Positions 23,666-33,469 are shown, counted from the first letter of the stretch. The stretch: 64,000 nt of DNA from Crocinitomicaceae bacterium (GCA_014762645.1 JABURP010000071.1:1-64000); one strand, 5' to 3'. Made by a program: numbers and translations. The notes: generated by a model not told the origin, from the sequence alone.

Positions 23666-23968
23666 ATGGAAATAGAAATACAATTTATACGTGCTCGTAA
23701 AAATGACAGTCTTGAGTCACAAGTTCACGATAAACTTGAACGCTTAGGTAATAAATATGATTGGATAACAAAGGCAGTTGTATTTCTCAAAGAAGAAAAA
23801 CATCCACAGGGGAAAGATTACGAATGCGAAATGCGCCTTTCAGTTCCGGGTCCGCAAATATTTGCACAAAGTCAGGAGGTGAATTTTAACAAGGCTATTA
23901 ACGAAACCATCCATGATCTTGGGATGCAATTAGAAAAAAAGAAAGATAAAATGCAGGAAAAGCGTTAA
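23666..23968 (+). CDS. hpf: Short ribosome hibernation promoting factor (HPF/RaiA family)
   Basis: This 100-residue protein has the beta-alpha-beta-beta-beta-alpha pattern of HPF: IEIQFIRARKNDSLESQV for the first strand and helix, ITKAVVFLKEEKHP and YECEMRLSVPGPQIFAQSQ for the sheet, and a Lys-rich terminal helix. It binds the decoding centre of idle 30S subunits. Only the single domain is present, so this is the short form that needs another factor for 100S dimers. A small membrane protein gene follows after 14 nt. Confidence 0.88.
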   Translation: MEIEIQFIRARKNDSLESQVHDKLERLGNKYDWITKAVVFLKEEKHPQGKDYECEMRLSVPGPQIFAQSQEVNFNKAINETIHDLGMQLEKKKDKMQEKR

Positions 23969-23982
23969 ATTGCAAACCTGCA

Positions 23983-24210
23983 TTGAAACTCACTTTTCTA
24001 AATACAATCCCCAAAAGAGTAGGCTTTTCCCTATTACTAGGCGCTTCTGTATATCTGGCAACTGCCCTTTTTGTTGAGAATTGGGAGTTCGATATTCTCT
24101 CGGTGCTTATTTATTCGGTGATAGCGTTTATCCCGGTAACCTTGTTTTACGCTATCGTCAGCACTTTTTACTCCGACACAAATGATGATGAAGATGTGAT
24201 TGATACGTGA
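23983..24210 (+). CDS. Small two-helix membrane protein, function unknown
   Basis: This 75-residue protein starts at a TTG (23983) 14 nt after hpf. It has two hydrophobic helices (about 12-30, VGFSLLLGASVYLATALFV, and 38-63, LSVLIYSVIAFIPVTLFYAIV) and an acidic C-terminus (YSDTNDDEDVIDT). The close spacing suggests cotranscription with hpf. No family is recognised. Confidence 0.55.
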   Translation: MKLTFLNTIPKRVGFSLLLGASVYLATALFVENWEFDILSVLIYSVIAFIPVTLFYAIVSTFYSDTNDDEDVIDT

Positions 24211-24237
24211 TTTACGTATATTTATTTCTTTCGCATC

Positions 24238-25683
24238 ATGAGAGTTACATTGTTCATAGTCTTAATACTCGCCTTTTTATTTCCGGAAAATCTGTTGTCT
24301 CAGGCTAACTGGAACAACTCCTCTTTTGTTCATCAAGGCGGTAAGTACATTTTAGATGGAAATAATGATACCATACGTTTAAATGGTGTAAACCTTGGTG
24401 GTTGGCTGATGTGGGAAGGCTGGATTTGGGGAGGAGGATTTATACAAGAAAAGTCTATATATAATGATATCGAATCTATTATAGGAACCACCGAAGCAGA
24501 TGCTTTTCGCGATTCAGTATATGAGAATTATATCACAGAAGAAGATATTGCAGCCATTTCGGCCCAGTGTCACAACGTGGTGAGGATTCCCTTTAACCAC
24601 TTTATTCTGGAAGATGATTTTAATCCATACGTTTACAAACAAAGCGGTTGGGATCGATTGGATTCCGTATTAAGTTGGTGTGAAAACCACAATGTTTACG
24701 CCATTTTAGATCTTCATTCAGCACCCGGCGGACAGTCAAATTTATTTACCTCTGATCCGGACCTTTTTATCAATTTATGGAACGGTTCAATAAATCAGCA
24801 ACGAACCTATAGATTATGGAAAGCCATAGCATTACGGTATAAAGACAGAGGAATTATTGCGGGATACGATTTGCTGAATGAACCAGATGTCAATAATGAC
24901 TCTACCTTGCTGTATGTTTACCAAAACATCCGGGATAGTATCAGATCAGTAGATACCAACCACATGCTTTTTATTGAAGGAAATAATTATGCGGAAGATT
25001 TTTCCATGTTTACCTCACCACTGGACAATAATATGGCGTATGAATTCCATTTTTACACCTGGTTCATAAGCAGTGGCAAAGCCGATTCACTTGCAAAGTT
25101 TACCACATTGGCAGATACGTCTAACATTCCGGTATGGTGTGGAGAATGGGGAGAAGAAAATTATACAGCACTGAGTGAAAATAAGGCGTTGTTTGACGAT
25201 CCTGCAAACAGTATTAGCGGCTCTGCCATCTGGACCTGGAAAAAAGTGATAAAACCATCTGCTCAACCGTATTATGTAGGTGTGGATACCACCTCAGATT
25301 GGAATAAATCCGTGAATTGGATAGGGATGAACTGGAATCCACAACCCAGCTACAGTGAAATGACAAACGGTATCAACGAATTTATCAATAACCTAAGTTT
25401 AGCGAACGCCAACTTTAATACAGCACTGAATGATATTGTATACAATTGCTTAAATGCCGGACTTGATCAAAATTCAATGGAGGATGGATTTCTGATTTAC
25501 CCAAATCCAGCTACAGAGATTCTCTATTTAAATACCACCAGCAACATTAAAATTCTGGATCTTTCCGGAAAGGAACTGATGGTGCTAAACATGACCAATA
25601 AAATTGACATCTCGGAACTAGAGGCCGGCACTTACATTCTAATTAGGGATGACGGAAAATATCAAAAATTTATAAAGCAGTGA
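24238..25683 (+). CDS. Secreted GH5-type glycoside hydrolase with T9SS type A sorting domain
   Basis: This 481-residue protein has a signal peptide (residues 1-22, ending ENLLSQ). A GH5 TIM barrel follows (about 30-385) with LNGVNLGGWLMWEGW, the acid/base Glu in YDLLNEPD, and the nucleophile Glu in VWCGEWGEE. The opening 'LGGWL' and the overall layout resemble exo-beta-1,3-glucanases or related GH5 enzymes more than cellulases, but specificity is not certain. A sorting domain (about 410-481) has IYPNPATEILYL and LEAGTYILIR. The 3' end overlaps the convergent NRDE gene by 14 nt. No sus-type transporter is nearby. Confidence 0.9.
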   Translation: MRVTLFIVLILAFLFPENLLSQANWNNSSFVHQGGKYILDGNNDTIRLNGVNLGGWLMWEGWIWGGGFIQEKSIYNDIESIIGTTEADAFRDSVYENYITEEDIAAISAQCHNVVRIPFNHFILEDDFNPYVYKQSGWDRLDSVLSWCENHNVYAILDLHSAPGGQSNLFTSDPDLFINLWNGSINQQRTYRLWKAIALRYKDRGIIAGYDLLNEPDVNNDSTLLYVYQNIRDSIRSVDTNHMLFIEGNNYAEDFSMFTSPLDNNMAYEFHFYTWFISSGKADSLAKFTTLADTSNIPVWCGEWGEENYTALSENKALFDDPANSISGSAIWTWKKVIKPSAQPYYVGVDTTSDWNKSVNWIGMNWNPQPSYSEMTNGINEFINNLSLANANFNTALNDIVYNCLNAGLDQNSMEDGFLIYPNPATEILYLNTTSNIKILDLSGKELMVLNMTNKIDISELEAGTYILIRDDGKYQKFIKQ

Positions 25684-26392
25684 TTTGAACCTCGCTTTCA
25701 TAAACGGGTTCCTGCGGCTTTGATATTTCATCATACTTCATAATGGCTTTCTGTTGGTTGATAATTATCTGTGTTACACTGGTGGTTTGAATTACGCTAT
25801 GTTCATTTAACAACAGCCCGTGTTCTGATTTGGGCATTTTGTGTAAGGACAAGATTTTCTCTGAAGCATGATTCTCGGGGTTTTCAATGAAGTTTAAAAA
25901 GTAATTTTTTCGCAGTTCACGCAAGGGTTTATCGTAGAGTTTTACAGACGACCAAATCTGATTAACAGGGTCAACTTTTGTTTGGGTGTAGGCCTTTTGT
26001 CCGTTCCATAACAACTCCTCTACTTTTCCGGGTTCGTTTATGTTAAATACAAGCAGTGTAAAGGGATTAACGCCATTAAAGGATTCCTTTTCCAATTGTC
26101 GTTCTAATGAATCATATCTGAAAGCATCCAGCAGAACCAGACCTTTACTTTTAATGGGTGAACTTATCCAATGATCTGTTTCATCCGCACCATTTAATAA
26201 ACAAGCCACTTTCCCATTCGGGTCAAGTGCAATCCATGAACCACCGGCCACTTTGTCTTTTGGGAACAGGACCTGTTTACCGTGAACAGTGTGTTTCTTT
26301 GGGGGCTCAGTGGCTCTCTCAGCCCTTTCATCCCGATTAGAGGTAATGATAATATCCCCCTTTTTGTTTTGTATAAATGTTAATGTGCACAT
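25670..26392 (-). CDS. NRDE-family protein (TANGO2-like)
   Basis: This 240-residue protein begins MCTLTF, with Cys directly after Met, and has the family signature ITSNRDERAERATEPP. NRDE/TANGO2 proteins are N-terminal-nucleophile-hydrolase-like, and the penultimate Cys is expected to become the N-terminal nucleophile. Bacterial functions are unclear, with heme trafficking and lipid metabolism suggested for eukaryotic relatives. The length fits the family. The gene is convergent with the GH5 gene, and the last 14 nt overlap. Confidence 0.9.
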   Translation of the reverse strand: MCTLTFIQNKKGDIIITSNRDERAERATEPPKKHTVHGKQVLFPKDKVAGGSWIALDPNGKVACLLNGADETDHWISSPIKSKGLVLLDAFRYDSLERQLEKESFNGVNPFTLLVFNINEPGKVEELLWNGQKAYTQTKVDPVNQIWSSVKLYDKPLRELRKNYFLNFIENPENHASEKILSLHKMPKSEHGLLLNEHSVIQTTSVTQIIINQQKAIMKYDEISKPQEPVYESEVQITAL

Positions 26393-26446
26393 CTATGTAT
26401 TGGATGATTAATGTTGTCTACCTGCAAAATACGACAATTAACGCAT

Positions 26447-27340
26447 TCACTTCTCATCCGGTGTCTTGCGAAACCCTGAGAAAATCAACCCAAAAAACCT
26501 TCGGGGATATTTTTCCCTGTTCTTGAAGCCAAGTGGGATATCTCTCCCGGATGATGGGATGTAATTGGTTCTGAAAAGATAATCCCAAAGACTCAGTGAA
26601 ATTCCAAAATTTACACCGTAACGTCTTTCCTTAGGGAGTTCCTTTGCGTGATGCCAAATATGCATTTTTGGATTGTTGAAAATGTATTTTAATGGACCAT
26701 AATCCCAACCAATATTGGCATGGTTTAAATGCCCAATGGCAATGGCTAAAAAATAGACAATAAAGGCATGAGAAGGATTGAAGTTTCCAATGAGGATAAC
26801 TGCAATATACTTCATGGGAGTATAGAAAACATTTTCCATCCAGTGATAGCGTAAATGTGCTGCAAATCCCATCTGTTCTACTGAGTGATGCACCTTATGA
26901 AAACGCCACAAGACGTCAAATCGGTGTAATAATAAGTGAGTGAACCACTGAATGAAATCCGTGGCCAGGAAAAACACCAGTAACTGAACCCACAGCACAT
27001 ATTGAGACATATCTACCAGCACCAAACTATCTGCATTAATACCAAGTGTTTCAAAGAGAAACTTACTTACCACTTTAGAGAAAGCAATAAAAATGATCAG
27101 GTTGAAAATGTAAAAGTTGAAGAACATGAAAAATGCATCCAACCAAAAGTCTTTCCTGATCTTGGGCTGATCTTTTCGCCAGGGGAATATGAGCTCCAGC
27201 CCCCAAACTAGAAGGGACAATATCACCAGAAACCAGAAGTAATTCTCATACCAGGGATTTGCCTGAAATGTAATTTGTTTCCACAAATAATCGGCATATT
27301 CCCCAAATGACCTTAGAAATATTTCACTGTACGTTCCCAT
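26447..27340 (-). CDS. Sterol desaturase/fatty acid hydroxylase superfamily membrane enzyme (copy 2)
   Basis: This 297-residue di-iron membrane enzyme has His boxes FTHLLLHRFDVLWRFHKVHH, HLRYH, HLNHANIGWDYG and MHIWHHAKE. Four to five membrane helices precede and separate them. It differs enough from the copy at 19753 (for example THLLLHR in place of HRATH, and a longer N-terminus) to suggest a different substrate. It is monocistronic, and divergent from kbl with about 93 nt between the starts. Confidence 0.88.
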   Translation of the reverse strand: MGTYSEIFLRSFGEYADYLWKQITFQANPWYENYFWFLVILSLLVWGLELIFPWRKDQPKIRKDFWLDAFFMFFNFYIFNLIIFIAFSKVVSKFLFETLGINADSLVLVDMSQYVLWVQLLVFFLATDFIQWFTHLLLHRFDVLWRFHKVHHSVEQMGFAAHLRYHWMENVFYTPMKYIAVILIGNFNPSHAFIVYFLAIAIGHLNHANIGWDYGPLKYIFNNPKMHIWHHAKELPKERRYGVNFGISLSLWDYLFRTNYIPSSGRDIPLGFKNREKYPRRFFGLIFSGFRKTPDEK

Positions 27341-27399
27341 GCTCTAATAAGACGAATATCATTGTTGATCCTGACCCAAAGATAAAACAACAGAACGGT

Positions 27400-27407
27400 T
27401 ATATTTG
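27400..27407 (+). promoter_or_regulatory. Bacteroidota-type -7 box (TATATTTG) of kbl
   Basis: It fits TAnnTTTG and ends 26 nt before the kbl ATG. No clear TTTG at -33 was found. Confidence 0.5.
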
Positions 27408-27433
27408 TAACACACCTCACACAACAAAAGGAT

Positions 27434-28624
27434 ATGATAGGAAAATTAAAACAGCAGCTAGAAAATGAGCTTGCCGAAATTAAAGAAGCAGGCCTTTACA
27501 AAGAAGAACGTATAATAATTACTCCTCAGGGAGCAGAAGTAAAAGTGGATTCAGGGGAAGAGGTAATTATCATGTGTGCCAATAACTATCTTGGCTTATC
27601 GTCTCATCCAAAAGTAATTGAAGGATCTAAAAAAGCTTTGGATTCACATGGATACGGTATGTCTTCCGTTCGGTTTATTTGCGGAACACAGGATATACAC
27701 AAAACCCTGGAAAAGAAGATTGCCGACTTTTTAGGGATGGAAGATTCTATTTTGTATGCCGCATGTTTTGATGCCAATGGAGGCGTGTTTGAACCGTTAC
27801 TTACGGCAGAAGATGCTATTATTTCTGATGAATTGAATCACGCGTCCATTATTGATGGTGTGAGATTGTGTAAAGCGGCAAGATATCGTTATAAAAATTC
27901 AGACATGGCGGACCTTGAAGAGCAGCTTAAAAAAGCACAGGACCAACGCAACCGAATTATTGTAACGGATGGTGTGTTCTCTATGGACGGATACATTGCC
28001 AAACTGGATCAAATCTGTGATCTGGCAGAGAAATATGATGCATTGGTGATGGTAGATGATTCGCACGCAACCGGGTTTATTGGAAAGACTGGACGTGGAA
28101 CGCACGAGTATCACAATGTCATGGGACGTGTAGATATTATCACCTCTACGCTTGGAAAGGCATTAGGTGGTGCTATGGGTGGTTTTACCGCCGCATCCAA
28201 AGAAGTTGTGGACATGCTCAGACAACGTTCAAGACCGTATTTGTTTTCTAACTCTCTTTCACCGGCAATTGTTGGAGCAGCAATTGAAGTATTTGACCTG
28301 TTAAGTTCTACTACCGAGTTGAGAGATCGACTGGAAGAAAACACCAATTACTTTAAAGCAGGAATTAAGAAAGCAGGCCTGGAAATAAGAGAAGGAGATT
28401 CACCTATTGTACCGGTAATGTTATACGACGCTCCATTAGCTCAGGAATTTGCGAACCGATTGCTGGAAGAAGGTATTTATGCCATTGGTTTCTTTTACCC
28501 GGTAGTACCTAAAGGAGTAGCGCGTATCAGAGTTCAATTATCTGCAGCACACACCAAAGATCAACTTGACAAGGCTATTGCAGCTTTTGAAAAAGTAGGG
28601 AAAGAGTTGGGCGCGATCAAATAA
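27434..28624 (+). CDS. kbl: Glycine C-acetyltransferase / 2-amino-3-ketobutyrate CoA ligase
   Basis: This 396-residue alpha-oxoamine synthase has [13 protein letters not shown], the cofactor-stacking [12 protein letters not shown], the pyridoxal-contact [15 protein letters not shown] and the PLP Lys in [14 protein letters not shown]. It cleaves 2-amino-3-ketobutyrate from threonine to glycine and acetyl-CoA, or runs in reverse. The length matches Kbl exactly (about 395). Its usual partner, threonine dehydrogenase, is not adjacent. A YdjC-type gene follows after 50 nt in the same direction. Confidence 0.93.
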   Translation: MIGKLKQQLENELAEIKEAGLYKEERIIITPQGAEVKVDSGEEVIIMCANNYLGLSSHPKVIEGSKKALDSHGYGMSSVRFICGTQDIHKTLEKKIADFLGMEDSILYAACFDANGGVFEPLLTAEDAIISDELNHASIIDGVRLCKAARYRYKNSDMADLEEQLKKAQDQRNRIIVTDGVFSMDGYIAKLDQICDLAEKYDALVMVDDSHATGFIGKTGRGTHEYHNVMGRVDIITSTLGKALGGAMGGFTAASKEVVDMLRQRSRPYLFSNSLSPAIVGAAIEVFDLLSSTTELRDRLEENTNYFKAGIKKAGLEIREGDSPIVPVMLYDAPLAQEFANRLLEEGIYAIGFFYPVVPKGVARIRVQLSAAHTKDQLDKAIAAFEKVGKELGAIK

Positions 28625-28674
28625 GCAAATTACTATTATTTATTATCTTGTTCGTTCGATAAAACACTGATCGA

Positions 28675-29826
28675 ATGAATGGTAAGGTCATTATAACGGC
28701 AGATGATTACGGCGTCTGTGATCGTATTGATAAGGGAATTGATGATGCTATTCTGAACAAAAAAATCACCGCCGTATCGTTCATTGTTACGCATGATGGT
28801 TGGCAAAACCGATTAACCCATTTGAAATCTGTTATTGATCAGGTAGAAGTAGAAGGACATAAAGTGGGAATCGGACTACATTTTTGCATCACTTCAGGAA
28901 AACCACAGGCTCAAAATCCCGATAGTACATTGTTTGACCCTGAAAACAAGACTTATTTCAGACGAATCTACAATTACAACTTTAAAGCTATTGACCGCTA
29001 CGACCTGCGGCAGGAATTAGATGCCCAGATCACCGAATTAAAGAACGCCATTGGTCTGGAAAATATCGATCATCTTACGAATCACCACGGTGTTGTGTAT
29101 TTCCAGCAAGAACTTTTTGAAGAGTTTGCCATGGCTGCGGCCAGATTCAATGTTCCGATCAGAAGTCCCATGTCCTGGTACCGGAAATTTAAGAAGTTTC
29201 AGGAGTTGCCGGATTTTGATAAAGATCCCATCATCAACCCTACAATGGAACGAGGCATAAAGATTGGAATGTGGCGAAAACTAAGTAAAATGTCATACGG
29301 GAATTTCCTCAAACGGATGAATACGGCTGAAGTCAATGGAGTGAAGTATCCGGACGTCTTGTGTGAATATTTATACGGACAATGTCACCCTCTGGACAAT
29401 GATGGAAAAAAGGTATTGGACCATGTTTTGACGCAATTTATTACTGAAAAGAGAAGGGATGCGTTTAACAGCGGCTCACTCCTTGATAAAGTAAAAATTG
29501 ATAGACGCGGAATTAAAATCGCAAATGAGTTTACGGTAAAGAAAAGCAGGCGGTCCAGGAATCCTGTAATGACGAGGGTAGCTGAGAAGTATGAAGAGAA
29601 GATTGCCAGGGAAGAATTTGTAATAGAGTTGATGTTTCATTTGGCCAAGGCCGGGTTACCAGATGATGGATATGATAAGGATAACCCACCACACGGAATT
29701 TATGAAGGCTACTTCAATTTCCGGGATGGTGAGTTACAGGCTCTGTTGGATTATAAATGGGAGCAAACGCTTGAATTTTTGGAGCTTTCGGATGAAATAA
29801 GGCTAAGCACATTTAAAGAAATGTAA
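28675..29826 (+). CDS. YdjC/ChbG-family polysaccharide deacetylase-like protein
   Basis: This 383-residue protein begins with the family metal motif ITADDYGVCDRIDKGI and continues with VGIGLHFCITSGKP and a HLTNHHGVVYF block, giving the Asp and His metal ligands of ChbG/HpnK-type deacetylases. The family removes acetyl groups from amino sugars such as chito-oligosaccharides or hopanoid-linked GlcNAc. The protein is about 100 residues longer than E. coli ChbG, with an unassigned basic region (about 180-330). It is probably cotranscribed with the next membrane protein (11 nt gap). Confidence 0.78.
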   Translation: MNGKVIITADDYGVCDRIDKGIDDAILNKKITAVSFIVTHDGWQNRLTHLKSVIDQVEVEGHKVGIGLHFCITSGKPQAQNPDSTLFDPENKTYFRRIYNYNFKAIDRYDLRQELDAQITELKNAIGLENIDHLTNHHGVVYFQQELFEEFAMAAARFNVPIRSPMSWYRKFKKFQELPDFDKDPIINPTMERGIKIGMWRKLSKMSYGNFLKRMNTAEVNGVKYPDVLCEYLYGQCHPLDNDGKKVLDHVLTQFITEKRRDAFNSGSLLDKVKIDRRGIKIANEFTVKKSRRSRNPVMTRVAEKYEEKIAREEFVIELMFHLAKAGLPDDGYDKDNPPHGIYEGYFNFRDGELQALLDYKWEQTLEFLELSDEIRLSTFKEM

Positions 29827-29837
29827 AGCAAGAAATT

Positions 29838-30554
29838 ATGGACTATTTTATACAGGTAACGTTTGTTTTGCTGGTACTGAGCATGATTACAGAAAAATTT
29901 GCCAACTGGATCAAGCTGCGTTTACCGGACAATCCTGTTAAGCGAATGCTGGTAAAGAACATTGCCCACAAATATGCCAATACACTGGATGAGTATGAAG
30001 AGATGCAAAAGGATAAGAAGGTGCGGGAAATTCAAACGCTCACTTTTCTTATCGGCTGTGTGGTTGCCTTTGCTACCAGGGCAAATCTTTTCAAACTGTA
30101 TGATCCTGAATTTAAACTCAGTTGGTTTGAAGTAGAATATAGTTCCTACACGGCTCTGGATGGGGTATCAGATTTTATTGGCTGTTTCCTAACAGGTGTG
30201 TTTTTGAGTTTCGGATCCAAATTTTTTCATGATCTATTGGGTGTTTTGATGGAGACCAAAAACCTCAAAAGAAAATTGCGTAACCGCGAAAGTGTAGAGG
30301 ATTTGAATACCATTAACGAAGTTGACAGCTATCTTAAGGAGATAGAACCCGTGGTGATCGAAAAGAAAATAGAGGAGTACTTCAAAGATTTCCCGTATGT
30401 CAATGGCTTTGAATATTCTGATGTCGATAAAACGGTAGATGTTTTTGTTTCTGAAATGTCAGCTGATGAGCAGAACAAACTAGACAAATTTATTCGCCTG
30501 GAATTATCTAACCGAAAACGCACAGATATTGAGGTGAATTATATTGGGATTTGA
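29838..30554 (+). CDS. Membrane protein with C-terminal soluble region, function unknown
   Basis: This 238-residue protein has a first helix (about 3-20), a charged cytoplasmic stretch, a second hydrophobic region (about 65-80), a third helix (about 108-130, IGCFLTGVFLSFGSKFFHDL) and a charged C-terminal domain with a possible beta-alpha-beta fold (VNGFEYSDVDKTVDVFVSEM). I recognise no family. It directly follows the deacetylase-like gene (11 nt) and ends 43 nt before the AlkD-like gene. Confidence 0.6.
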   Translation: MDYFIQVTFVLLVLSMITEKFANWIKLRLPDNPVKRMLVKNIAHKYANTLDEYEEMQKDKKVREIQTLTFLIGCVVAFATRANLFKLYDPEFKLSWFEVEYSSYTALDGVSDFIGCFLTGVFLSFGSKFFHDLLGVLMETKNLKRKLRNRESVEDLNTINEVDSYLKEIEPVVIEKKIEEYFKDFPYVNGFEYSDVDKTVDVFVSEMSADEQNKLDKFIRLELSNRKRTDIEVNYIGI

Positions 30555-30597
30555 ATCTAATTAAACGACTTTTGTTCCAACTAATGTCTTTTACTGC

Positions 30598-31278
30598 ATG
30601 CAAGATATTCAAGAAATTCGCACAGTTTACCAGCAATCAGCCAACCCGGAACATGCAAAATCTATGCAGGACTATGTACGGGGTAAGTTCAAATTCTTTG
30701 GGATTAAAGCACCCCTGCGCAGAGAGATTAGTAAGCCCTTTATTGGTGAAGTAAAGAATTCTACCAGGGAAGAGGTCTTTGATCTGGTAAAATCACTTTG
30801 GAACCAACCGGAAAGAGAATTACATCATCTCGGTCAGGAAATTCTTTTTAGAGCTAAGAAGCATTTGGATGAAAAGGAGGATATCGAGTTCCTACAATGG
30901 ATGGTTCTTAATAATTCCTGGTGGGATACGGTAGATTATATTGCTCCGAAACTGATGAAAGAGTATTTTGAGAAATTCCCTGAAATGCGCAATAAGAAGG
31001 TAGATGAATGGGTGGCATCCGATAATATTTGGTTGAAACGGTCAGCCTTATTAATCCACCTCAAACAAAAAGAAAACCCTGATTTACCCTATCTATTTGA
31101 AACTATTCTTCGGCTTACAGGCAGTAAGGAATTTTTTATCAATAAAGCAATTGGATGGGTATTGAGAGAGCACGCCAAAAAAAGGCCTGAAATCATTTAC
31201 AATTTTGTAAAAAAGCATGAAAAAAGCCTCTCCAACTTATCCGTTAAAGAGGCTTTGAAACATAGTCCCTCGAAATAG
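30598..31278 (+). CDS. AlkD-family DNA alkylation repair protein
   Basis: This 226-residue all-helical protein is made of HEAT-like repeats of the AlkD type. It has the RGKFKFFGIKAPLRREI opening, WNQPERELHHLGQEIL, and the NNSWWDTVDYIAPKLM and WLKRSALLIHLKQKENPD blocks that carry the conserved Trp and Asp lining the DNA-binding groove. AlkD removes 3- and 7-alkylpurines without base flipping. The last 20 codons double as a terminator on the opposite strand. Confidence 0.9.
   Translation: MQDIQEIRTVYQQSANPEHAKSMQDYVRGKFKFFGIKAPLRREISKPFIGEVKNSTREEVFDLVKSLWNQPERELHHLGQEILFRAKKHLDEKEDIEFLQWMVLNNSWWDTVDYIAPKLMKEYFEKFPEMRNKKVDEWVASDNIWLKRSALLIHLKQKENPDLPYLFETILRLTGSKEFFINKAIGWVLREHAKKRPEIIYNFVKKHEKSLSNLSVKEALKHSPSK
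31221..31256 (-). terminator. Terminator for the minus-strand BNR/T9SS gene, lying inside the alkD-like coding sequence
   Basis: A 9-bp stem AAAGCCTCT (31223-31231) / AGAGGCTTT (31248-31256) has a 16-nt loop. On the minus strand it ends in a TTTTTT-containing tract, 39 nt after the stop of the convergent gene. It overlaps codons 209-219 of the AlkD-like protein, so both functions share the same bases. Confidence 0.65.
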
Positions 31279-31294
31279 AGGATGAAAAGATATT

Positions 31295-32566
31295 TTACTG
31301 ACTCACCATAAACTTATTGCTGTATGTCTTGCCATTTGATTGCAGTTCGGCAAGGTAAATTCCCGGCACTAATCCCGACACATCCAGTTGTTTTTCACCA
31401 AACGTCTCCATAATGATTCTACCTGATAAATCGCGAATAATGAGTTGAATTCCAGATTCACTGACACCCACAGGTAATACAATATTGAGAGTTGTGTTCG
31501 TTGGATTAGGGTAAACATCCATGCTATTTATTTCAAAGTAATCGTCTGAAATTCCTAAACTAGCCGGCGGAACATTTGTCACAACGTAACCACTATCCCC
31601 AACACCCCAAACGATAGAATCACTATAAGAAGTCATGTTGTAGATAATCTGATCAGCTGCATGAGCGTACCAAACACCACCAGAATTTGACTCGAAAATA
31701 AGTCCATTTTCTACAGAGGAAGGCTGGGCTCCGGCGTATATAATTCCATTTCCGGCCGTATGAACATCATGAAAAGCGGGGTAATAAAAGGTGGCTGAGT
31801 TCATATCCATGGCCCAGGTGAGTCCTGCATCTGTAGTCATGAGCAATCCAAATCCTCCTCCAAGATCATCATAGCCTGCATAAGCAAGGGTGTCATTGAC
31901 AATGGTGACAGAAGTTAGCGGGATGCCATTCCCCAATCCGGACGGAATCGTATCCCAGGTATCACCTGAATCTGTAGTGCGTAGAATTCTTCCTCCTGAA
32001 CTAACGGCCAAGCCATAAGATCCAAATTGGTTCATGTCAAAATCTATATCTACAATCATATCCATGGCATCCCATGATGGTGTGTTTATGGTCACAGGAC
32101 TGGATACACCCCCAACGAATTTATCCATGTTTTCTCCCTGAAAACAACCGGAACCTCCTACAAAACCGTACCCGTCATCCAAAAAATACAAACCGTGATT
32201 GTAACACAAACTTCCTGTAGTTGTCAGTTGGGTCCAGGTAAGGCCACCATCTGTTGTTTTGTACGCGCCTGAGTAAGGTCCAACCGTGGCAAACCCAATA
32301 TCGGCCGTCACAAAGTCTAATCTTAAAAAATGTTCTCCGCCGGCAAAGAAATTGATGCCTGTAAATGAAACTTCATTCCAGGTTGTTCCACCATCTGTGG
32401 TTTTAAGAAGAAGGCTGTCATTTCCTCCAATATAACCCACTTGTGGTGTTGGAAAATCAATGGTGTTTAATTTTTTGGTAGTATTCGTTGACACCTGATA
32501 CCAGGTAGATTGCGCACTGGTCATCAGAACCGTAATCATACAAATTATGCTTAGTAAAGTTTTCAT
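31295..32566 (-). CDS. Secreted BNR/Ycf48-like beta-propeller protein with T9SS type A sorting domain
   Basis: This 423-residue protein has a signal peptide (residues 1-18, MKTLLSIICMITVLMTSA), then repeated TTDGGxTW-type turns (LLKTTDGGTTWNEV, YKTTDGGLTWTQL, LRTTDSGDTWDTI, LMTTDAGLTWAMD) spaced about 50-80 residues. These are the Asp-box/BNR turns of a sialidase-like propeller. The end is a sorting domain (about 347-423) with VYPNPTNTTLNIVLP and LVPGIYLAELQS. Surface exposure is expected, and the ligand is unknown. It is related in design to the larger protein at 60305. Confidence 0.9.
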   Translation of the reverse strand: MKTLLSIICMITVLMTSAQSTWYQVSTNTTKKLNTIDFPTPQVGYIGGNDSLLLKTTDGGTTWNEVSFTGINFFAGGEHFLRLDFVTADIGFATVGPYSGAYKTTDGGLTWTQLTTTGSLCYNHGLYFLDDGYGFVGGSGCFQGENMDKFVGGVSSPVTINTPSWDAMDMIVDIDFDMNQFGSYGLAVSSGGRILRTTDSGDTWDTIPSGLGNGIPLTSVTIVNDTLAYAGYDDLGGGFGLLMTTDAGLTWAMDMNSATFYYPAFHDVHTAGNGIIYAGAQPSSVENGLIFESNSGGVWYAHAADQIIYNMTSYSDSIVWGVGDSGYVVTNVPPASLGISDDYFEINSMDVYPNPTNTTLNIVLPVGVSESGIQLIIRDLSGRIIMETFGEKQLDVSGLVPGIYLAELQSNGKTYSNKFMVSQ

Positions 32567-32635
32567 CTCAAATAGTTTTTTTGTTTACCGCTAAATTAGG
32601 TCCTTAACATGCCGCATGAAATGTATAATTACGAC

Positions 32636-33469
32636 TTATGCTTGTACATTTTGGAACTGAGAAGGGCTGTATCCGGTTTGTGACTTGAAAAACTTGCTAA
32701 AATGGGCGGGGTCCTCAAAGTTTAATTCATAGGCCACTTCTTTACTTGAGATATCGGTATTCAGGAGCCGCTTTGCTTCAAGTATCAATTGCTTATAGAT
32801 GAGTCCACTGCAGGACATGCCCGATTTGGATTTTACAATTTCATTGAGTTTTTTTTCGGTAATATTTAAAGCTGCGGCGTAATCCTTTACTTTTTTAATC
32901 TCTTTAAAATTGTTGCGCAATAATCTTCTAAACGACCTGTAGATATCAGAGTTAGCTGTTGATGCCACAGCTTTTTGTTCCAGAGTTCTCAAACAGGAAA
33001 TGCAGATCAAAAACAAGTGGTTTTTTAGAAATTCGTTTTTGAGTTCATTGTCCGAATTGTAATCTTTCCAGATAGTGTTGGCTGCACTTAAAATCTGATC
33101 ACCTGTTGCATCATCAAACTTATACGCCGGAGACAATTCTTCCACGTCGTAGCACATGTGATCAAATAAGAAGTTACTAACTACCGGATTAGATTGAATA
33201 ACAGATGTGTCAAATAAAATGACATAGCCATTGGTATCCAATTCGCGCCTTACCTGGTGAACCTGACCCGGAGCAACAATATGAATGGATTTAGAAGTGA
33301 TTTCAAAAGGGTGAAAATCAATATCATGAACACCTAATCCACGATCAAAGATGAAGATTTCAAAGTAATTGTGTCGGTGGGGCTCTGTGGCGTCATAATG
33401 TGTCAGAGCACTCAGTTTAACCACACGGATATCCTGCACTTTATCTATGAGATCATGAATCGGAATCAT
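32636..33469 (-). CDS. AraC-family transcriptional regulator
   Basis: This 277-residue protein has an N-terminal cupin-like sensor (THYDATEPHRHNYFEIFIFD, HIVAPGQVHQV) and a C-terminal double helix-turn-helix (about 180-277). The HTH region has KKLNEIVKSKSGMSC and the family signature VAYELNFEDPAHFSKFFKSQTGYSPSQF. It binds DNA and may sense a small ligand. The neighbouring DUF255 gene lies 43 nt upstream in the same direction, so it may be cotranscribed. Targets are unknown. Confidence 0.92.
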   Translation of the reverse strand: MIPIHDLIDKVQDIRVVKLSALTHYDATEPHRHNYFEIFIFDRGLGVHDIDFHPFEITSKSIHIVAPGQVHQVRRELDTNGYVILFDTSVIQSNPVVSNFLFDHMCYDVEELSPAYKFDDATGDQILSAANTIWKDYNSDNELKNEFLKNHLFLICISCLRTLEQKAVASTANSDIYRSFRRLLRNNFKEIKKVKDYAAALNITEKKLNEIVKSKSGMSCSGLIYKQLILEAKRLLNTDISSKEVAYELNFEDPAHFSKFFKSQTGYSPSQFQNVQA

